A stretch of DNA of 64,000 bases. Origin: Owenia fusiformis (lineage: Eukaryota; Annelida; Polychaeta; Sabellida; Oweniidae). The translations under genes and the position numbers were made by a program. This document shows positions 60,501 to 64,000 of this stretch, one piece after another (the stretch's first letter is position 1; each line of letters starts with the position of its first letter). The notes below the pieces were generated by a model. That model saw only the letters and a list, made by a program, of their open reading frames with translations, made no database searches and had not been told where the DNA came from. The stretch lies in NCBI GenBank assembly GCA_903813345.2, contig CAIIXF020000009.1:20425759-20489758 (forward strand), given 5' to 3'.

Positions 60501-63047
60501 ATTGAAGGTCAAATGTCAAATCTAAAGTCAGATTTGAATTTCTGAGAACATGAAGATGATTTTGAAAAAAAAATTTAGTCAATTTGAAGCAAGTTGAAAA
60601 ATACCTTTTTGACATTTTTTGACTTTGAGAAGGTCATTGAAGGTCAAATGTCAAATCTTAAGTCAAATCTAAAGTCAGATTTGAATTTCTGAGAACACGT
60701 AGATGATTTTGAAAATTTTTTTTAGTCAATTTGAAGCAAGTTGAAAACAGACCTTTTTGACCTTTTTTGACCTTGAGAAGGTCATTGAAGGTCAAATGTC
60801 AAATCTTAAGTCAAATCTTAAGTCAGATTTGAATTTCTGAGAACAAGAAGATGATTTTGAATAAAAAATTTAGTCAATTTGAAGCAAGTTGAAAACAGAC
60901 CTTTTTGACCTTTTTTGACATTGAGAAGGTCATTGAAGGTCAAATGTCAAATCTAAAGTCAGATTTGAATTTCTGAGAACACGTAGATGATTTTGAAAAA
61001 AAATTTAGTCAATTTGAAGCAAGTTGAAAACAGACCTTTTTGACCTTTTTTGACCTTGAGAAGGTCAAATGTCAAATCTAAAGTCAGATTTGAATTTCTG
61101 AGAACACATATATGATTTTGAAAAAAAATTTTAGTCAATTTGAAGCAAGTTGAAAACAGACCTTTTTGACCTTTTTTGACCTTGAGAAGGTCATTGAAGG
61201 TCAAATGTCAAATCTAAAGTCAGATTTGAAGGTCAAATGTCAAATCTAAAGTCAGATTTGAATTTCTGAGAACATGTAGATGATTTTGAAAAAAAATTTA
61301 GTCAATGTGAAGCAAGTTGAAAAAAGACCTTTTTGACCTTGAGAAGGTCATTGAAGGTCAAATGTCAAATCTAAAGTCAGATTTGAACTTCTGAGAACAT
61401 GTAGATGATTTAGAAAAAAATTAAAGTCAGTCTAAACAGTATTTGTTAAGTTATAGGAAGTTGTAAGAAATTGTTACAGACGCCGGACGCCAACCTCCAA
61501 CCACCAACCGCCGGACGCCGTCGCAAAAAAACGGAGACCATAACAATATGTCACCACTTTTGGTGGTGACATAAAAATCAACTTTTTTGACCTTTTCAAG
61601 GTCACTGAAGGTGAATGAAAGGTCAAATCTGAAATCTAAGGTCAGATTTGAACTTCTGAGAACTTGTAGATGTTTTTAAAAAAAAAATTTGGTCAATTTA
61701 GAGCAAGTTGAAAAATTCAAAATGGCCGCCAAATTGAAAAATTCAAAATGGCCACCATGTAATTCAGCCAGCATACCCAAAACCTAATCAGATCTCGGCA
61801 ATAGTCTGCTCTTGCATCTGTAAAAATTTCAAGTTGAACGGATAAGTGGTTTTCCTGGAATTTTGATGACAAGATTTGTTGAAAAATTCAAAATGGCCGC
61901 CACATAGTTTACCCAGCATGCCCTTAACCTAATGAGATCTTGGCACTAGTCTGCTCTTGCATCTGTAAAAATTTCAAGTTGAACAGGTAAGCAGTTATAC
62001 TGGAAATTTGATGACAAGATTTGGTTTATGTGCCGCCTGCACGCCCGCACGCCCGCACATCCGCACGCCCGCCCAACAGCACAAGACGACGACAATATAG
62101 CACTTTTTCAAAGTGCGATAAAAACAGTAGTGCGTGAGACCCAGCTTCAAGTTATGTGGCCAGTTTGTTTATATATAGGCCTAATAGGCTATATTTTAGA
62201 AATTGACGCTTATTGAGGCTGTACAATCTTATTGGCTTTTCATTACATGCACTAAACGGTGTATCGACTTTATTCTGGGCCAAGCAATATCCAGTGAAAA
62301 CTCAGAGGGCTAAAATTAGCATTGTAGCGTAGTAAAAACATAAACATAAATGGAAACAATTGTAAAACTCCCCACACTACAAGTAAACTGATGCTTGAAT
62401 CAGAAGTCAAATAGTAGAACTAAATACAGTAAGACCACGAAAAAATGTTCACTGTAGGTAGGTGTTCATTACAGAGAGGGGATTTAACACAGGAGTCAAT
62501 GTACAGGGTGGGCCAAATAAATTTGCAACTTTTTTAGAAGGGAAAAAAGTATCATAACATTATGGTATTGACATGAAATGTTTTTTACAGAAACTTAGGG
62601 ATAGGCATATTTTACCATTCAAATACTTAGGCTAATACTGACTTCACATTTTTTTGTCAGCTGTTTGAATATTAATGGTAAATTGTTCATGTGTCATTTT
62701 CTATATTTCAAAGATACGAAATGATAAAGTTGAACAATGGCTTTGCTTATTAAAACTTGAGAAACTTAGAATTTCCAAATATTCAGATAAACATTGGATT
62801 GTTCCAGTGGACGCATTTGCGTACTTTGTGTAAACGACGCTACGCCACTGTTTACTAAACACATGCATTTACTAGAGAGAGGTTATCACTAAGGTTTTAC
62901 TGAAGTAAGTAAATATTTCTAACCTGGCGTATGTAAACCCTGTGTAGATTCCATTCTTTTCCTAATGCTGCAATTGTAATATCGCTATTCTCTCCATTGA
63001 TAAACAGTGTTTCATAGATGTACTTGGCAGTACACTTCAGTTTTTTC
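42546..63047 (-). CDS. GMCL1: Germ cell-less homologue (GMCL1), BTB protein (11 exons, 5' end missing)
   Basis: BTB/POZ protein of the nuclear envelope that acts as a Cullin-3 substrate adaptor in known relatives. Exons in coding order are 63047-62924, 48698-48602, 48292-48148, 47211-47080, 46352-46268, 45747-45663, 45154-45011, 44705-44498, 43950-43867, 43470-43383 and 42872-42546. All are GT-AG and the phases close to 505 residues plus stop. The first exon opens KKLKCTAKYIYETLF and NGENSDITIAALG, the start of the BTB domain, which continues with SGYFASMFSGSWMES and AFGSLYRDDV. FLETEQGKSF, HIISDLDSAQIL, GPQE, RCGRILQKDGYYCWRWTGH and IIFKRN follow in family order. The last exon adds about 75 serine-rich residues not expected from vertebrate GMCL1. 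The N-terminal exon should lie beyond 64000. The 14-kb first visible intron holds a LINE and a Helentron-like array. Confidence 0.94.
43735..43866 (+). repeat. Short tandem block AAATATAATTTCAATTACAAAG
   Basis: About three copies of a 22-base unit (AAGAAATATAATTTSAATTAC), flanked by two copies of CATACATTCTTYGAACCAAAC. It reaches the donor of a GMCL1 exon at 43866. Confidence 0.7.
44878..44975 (+). repeat. Minisatellite GGTGGAAAAGGTGGATACAA
   Basis: Three to four units of about 23-24 bases, in an intron of GMCL1. Frames across it are not genes. Confidence 0.75.
45770..46230 (+). repeat. Minisatellite with higher-order structure in a GMCL1 intron
   Basis: Units of 28-30 bases round GAAACATAGAACAATCTTCT. 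Three unit types alternate (TTGCATTGAAACATAG, TTGCATTTGAAACAAAG, TTCACTGAAACATAG), giving a higher-order period of about 88 bases at 45960-46170. Confidence 0.85.
46780..46985 (-). mobile_element. tRNA-derived SINE (Leu/Ser type)
   Basis: On the minus strand it opens GGGGTTGTCGAGTTGGCCGA followed by GAGGGC. TGGCCGAGAGGG is an A box of the tRNA-Leu/Ser kind, and GCTGCGAGTTCGAGATG is a decayed B box. The rest of the body is unrelated to tRNA. It is of a different origin from the tRNA-like LTR at 2696. The minus frame at 46768-46986 is an artefact. Confidence 0.6.
47626..48050 (+). mobile_element. MITE family copy in a GMCL1 intron
   Basis: Inverted relative of the 24096-24500 element, with ATAACATGGGGTCTACGGGG, ATTCCC, TTTCACCAGGTTGTTAA and CTATTTCTACTCGCATCT. 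Its right end stops about 10 bases before sequence leading to the 48148 exon border region. Confidence 0.5.
49313..51368 (-). pseudogene. LINE reverse transcriptase half of ORF2
   Basis: Reads from DDRTGIP at the insertion border through a 666-residue frame whose first Met is at 51313. RT motifs are present in order: NYRPIMLLN (109-117), SGFLPGHST (146-154), FLDISAAFDCVPH (179-191), GVPQGSILGP (240-249) and the catalytic YADDT (270-274). CSCGHPQTVKHFFFHC near the C-terminus is a Cys/His motif common in these LINEs. The frame is open, but it is separated from its endonuclease, so it is called broken. Confidence 0.9.
51371..55264. mobile_element. 3.9-kb fold-back element inside the LINE coding region
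   Basis: Inverted arms (51371-51905 and 54755-55264) start GACAGGTTCCAATT with TA directly outside both ends. They share TTTTTGAGGCATTTTTTAGA, AAAAGCAACAGACCTATTTT, AGATGACAGCTCAACG, CCCCCTAGGAA and GGGCACTATAAAGTCATATT or complements. The interior, 51906-54754, is mostly A+T-rich with short frames only. The plus frame 54006-54203 (WYLCLELVMLALFDN start) may be a transposon protein scrap; I cannot name it. Confidence 0.82.
53795..53965 (+). repeat. Dispersed repeat, copy 1 (pair at 57432)
   Basis: Shares TTAAAGGCAGAATCAGRTCT, TTGACCTACCA, ACAATATCTYCMAAAAGAT and TTCAAAGTG in the same order and orientation with 57432-57600. It lies inside the 51371-55264 element. Function unknown. Confidence 0.65.
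55248..56918 (-). CDS. LINE endonuclease half of ORF2, with hydrophobic N-terminus
   Basis: A 556-codon frame. Residues 47-65, about 67-99 and 111-132 are strongly hydrophobic and likely membrane spans. Then comes MSGDVHPNPGQ (144-154), which looks like a decayed 2A-type motif. The APE-type endonuclease follows, with LLLSNINSI, LCETGISK (Glu195), GVCYRSP, MMGDLNAKNSEW (303-313) and GKSDHCTI (374-381). The frame ends four codons into the fold-back insertion, so the natural ORF continued into the RT half. The two halves are not in one simple frame across the site. Confidence 0.88.
   Translation of the reverse strand: MAWETRYRIDSIMQWRAAIGLFNYGSKSIKKYFKVTSKDGRTIYPYPILTILLMVTTLIFMYKMNFGLELIFASILGFFLITYSIVTIVLLPLVCLYIIKLQVKSPFSPYTTILFLKLLLSSLVIPGLLTLTFTPNVTSILLLMSGDVHPNPGQNEKLTLLLSNINSITANEGARFELLKRRAREINPAVISLCETGISKLKMESGDFDIEDYNSIYNESGRGLIMYIHKTLASKPLHLDFYVKGTEILFSEIKIQQKRLLLGVCYRSPSLNAKETKEYFSLFKQQLSKIENSVPKFDHVVMMGDLNAKNSEWFDNQDDNLAGKILLDYLDEYNYTQLVTQPTRITKQSKTCIDHIITDSPDIFDSWEVTDPIGKSDHCTISSNINIITHKIKPIKRTIWKYNETNIEQLNSEIRNFNWMTIIDGDLDMNTVTTNFVDKLMSIYKKHIPHKIIKPKYNDQPWFNNFLQLEMKKKKKLFNSMKKHPTYQNKILYDQQATKVTNLIKKTKLDHDQNLIKSIDNMTKNDKNYWKIIRSFLGNNFKKSEIACIIDRQVPI
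56936..58447. other. No gene recognised inside the GMCL1 intron
   Basis: It probably includes the LINE 5' end just after 56918. The second copy of the 53795 repeat is at 57432-57600. The rest is A+T-rich with nothing recognised. Confidence 0.4.
57432..57600 (+). repeat. Dispersed repeat, copy 2 (pair at 53795)
   Basis: Direct-orientation relative of 53795-53965, about 80 percent alike by eye. It lies outside the fold-back element that holds copy 1, so the repeat is an independent family. Confidence 0.6.
59373..61572 (+). mobile_element. Helentron-like (HINE) element, family 1, inserted into family 2
   Basis: Starts ACAAGGCATTAACATGAC, then the TGTCACCACC arm. It ends GGAGACCATAACAATATGTC and the perfect hairpin GTCACCACTTTTGGTGGTGAC. 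The host is cut between CAATTTAG and AAAATCAA; the uncut equivalent is readable at about 58762-58776. The core is a tandem array of about 14 units. No RepHel coding is present, so it is non-autonomous. Confidence 0.8.
59400..61430 (+). repeat. Tandem array of about 14 units, modal length 135 bases
   Basis: GAGAAGGTCA marks each unit at 59546, 59681, 59815, 59950, 60083, 60221, 60357, 60492, 60627, 60775, 60923, 61058, 61184 and 61341; spacing is mostly 133-138 with some of 126-157. Each unit holds ACCTTTTTTGACCTTGAGAA, GGTCATTGAAGGTCAAATGT, AAAGTCAGATTTGAATTTCT and GTCAATTTGAAGCAAGTTGA. AGGTCA half-sites occur several times per unit. The minus frame at 60959-61204 is a repeat artefact. Confidence 0.92.
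62121..62923. other. No gene recognised; one mariner-type end
   Basis: ACAGGGTGGGCCAAATAAAT at 62505 matches the ends of the MITE at 32421 but has no partner nearby. Otherwise A+T-rich intron of GMCL1. Confidence 0.45.
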
Positions 63048-63184
63048 CTGCAACACAAATGAAATTCCAATTTGCAAAGGAATTGTATGATTGTGAACAT
63101 AGACGTAGCCAGGGGGGGGGGGGTGATTTTGAAGGAAGTTGCTACGCCCCTGGTGAATAATTTAGGTTCATTTGGTAGTATGTT

Positions 63185-63412
63185 TGCCCCAAGGAGGATT
63201 GGGTCTCAGAATGCAATCTCAATATTTTCCAACAATGTTGTTGTTGCCGTGACATTAAACTGGTTATAAATTCATAATCAACAATCCAAAAGATTCGAGT
63301 TATGTAACAAGACCAAAACTCACGATTTGAAATTTGAAGTGAAAATCATGACAGCTTTAAGGATTAGATTCATTGTTAGAAAATATTGAGATCGCATTCT
63401 GGGAACCAATCC
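63185..63412. mobile_element. Small fold-back element with AGGAGGATTGG ends
   Basis: Both ends carry AGGAGGATTGGNTCYCAGAA followed by TGC, inverted to each other, with AATATTTTCYAACAATG further in. One end recurs at 34664 in the NAF1 3' UTR. It lies upstream of the first visible GMCL1 exon. Confidence 0.65.
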
Positions 63413-64000
63413 TCCTTTGTTAGCCCCTAAAAACTAAAATATGGTCAAATTCTCAGAAATGTTTCCCACTTATGTACATGGTTACCTTTGACATTTGAGC
63501 CGTACCACATATTCACCTATATACTTACAAACAAAGAAGTCCTAAATCCGCCACTTTATGTGATAATTTTGCGATGGTGTTGACCATTTGACTGGTCGAA
63601 TTATTTTCAAAAACAGCTTTGAATCTGATTGGCGTCCTGGCTCAAGGCAAGTGTTGAGTTTACCCATGTTTACCGATGTGTGTGTGCTTGTGTCACTTGA
63701 CAGCGTTTTCCCTCAATAAATGTCACAATCAAACTCAATTGTGTTCAATTCTGACAGTTGGTTATTCTGTTGATTTACCTTTAAATTACGTTCCAATAAT
63801 TTCAACTGTTTCAATGAATGCATCATTTCCTCCATTTCAATGCTTACAGCATGTACAGTAGGGAACATAAATAAATGACAGAGGGATTTGTTGAAGTGAG
63901 GATTTCCCGTGTTAAAAATAAGAGAATTTTCATGAGGCAATACATCAGTGGATGAGATAATACAAGATGTAAAATAGACAAATTTTAAGTGATATGTATC
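63413..64000. other. No gene recognised at the right edge
   Basis: The minus frame 63713-63940 (75 codons) has a short charged helix-like stretch but no family I know. It does not resemble the expected GMCL1 N-terminus, which is probably outside the window. Confidence 0.35.

Larger units (their letters stand above)
58448..62120 (+). mobile_element. Helentron-like (HINE) element, family 2, about 600-base internal repeats
   Basis: Starts ACAAGACACACAGTGATAAA, then TATCGCACTTTGAA. It ends with a small stem-loop GCACTTTTTCAAAGTGC and GATAAAA, complementary to the start arm. The inside repeats a unit of about 600 bases with AAAATGGCCGCC, ACCCAGCATGCCC.AAACCTAATC and GTCTGCTCTTGCAT, in about two and a half copies once the 59373-61572 insertion is removed. 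A GC-rich CCCGCACGCCCGCAC stretch precedes the terminal hairpin, as in family 1. Confidence 0.72.

Noticed and set aside
59400-61430. CRISPR array
   Set aside because: The units are 135 bases, with no short repeat and unique spacers, in an animal genome. It is an ordinary tandem array.
63713-63940. Missing N-terminal exon of GMCL1
   Set aside because: The frame lacks the expected basic nuclear-localisation character and has no matching donor to join the exon at 63047.

Overview
The window is nuclear DNA from an animal. It is A+T-rich by eye, its genes have many small exons with GT-AG introns, and most of the rest is transposon debris. A marine invertebrate is likely. The minisatellite-bearing, Helentron-like elements resemble the 'pearl' elements of bivalves, so a bivalve or other lophotrochozoan is my best guess, but the sequence does not prove it.

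Five conserved genes were reconstructed exon by exon, with reading phase checked at every junction. They are COX18 (minus, 1-2043, running off the left edge), an effector caspase of the caspase-3/7 type (plus, 11823-15313, 278 codons), TIMM23 (minus, 21723-25826, 208 codons), NAF1 (plus, 29622-34618, 632 codons) and germ cell-less/GMCL1 (minus, 42546-63047, 5' end beyond the right edge). They do not form one pathway. COX18 and TIMM23 serve mitochondrial biogenesis, the caspase executes apoptosis, NAF1 assembles H/ACA RNPs, and GMCL1 is a BTB protein. COX18, CASP3 and NAF1 all lie on human chromosome 4, which hints at old linkage.

The space between and inside the genes is a nest of mobile elements. 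From 2696 to 7535 lies a very short LTR element (TRIM-like) whose 222-bp LTRs carry tRNA-type pol III A and B boxes. Its 3' LTR has been broken by two DNA transposons, each with a readable target duplication. Large fold-back elements sit at 3073-6545, 26678-27695, 27706-28711, 35710-41200 and 51371-55264. TA-flanked MITEs lie at 12144, 18937, 32421 and 41411. Helentron-like elements with internal tandem arrays occur at 842, 17775, 18524, 23751 and 58448-62120; the last has one family inserted into another.

The 14-kb intron of GMCL1 holds a LINE (EN and RT on the minus strand) whose coding region is split by a 3.9-kb fold-back element. An intron of TIMM23 holds a 33-bp minisatellite that looks like repeated copies of the neighbouring exon end and its 5' splice site. 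Stretches where nothing could be recognised are listed as such.
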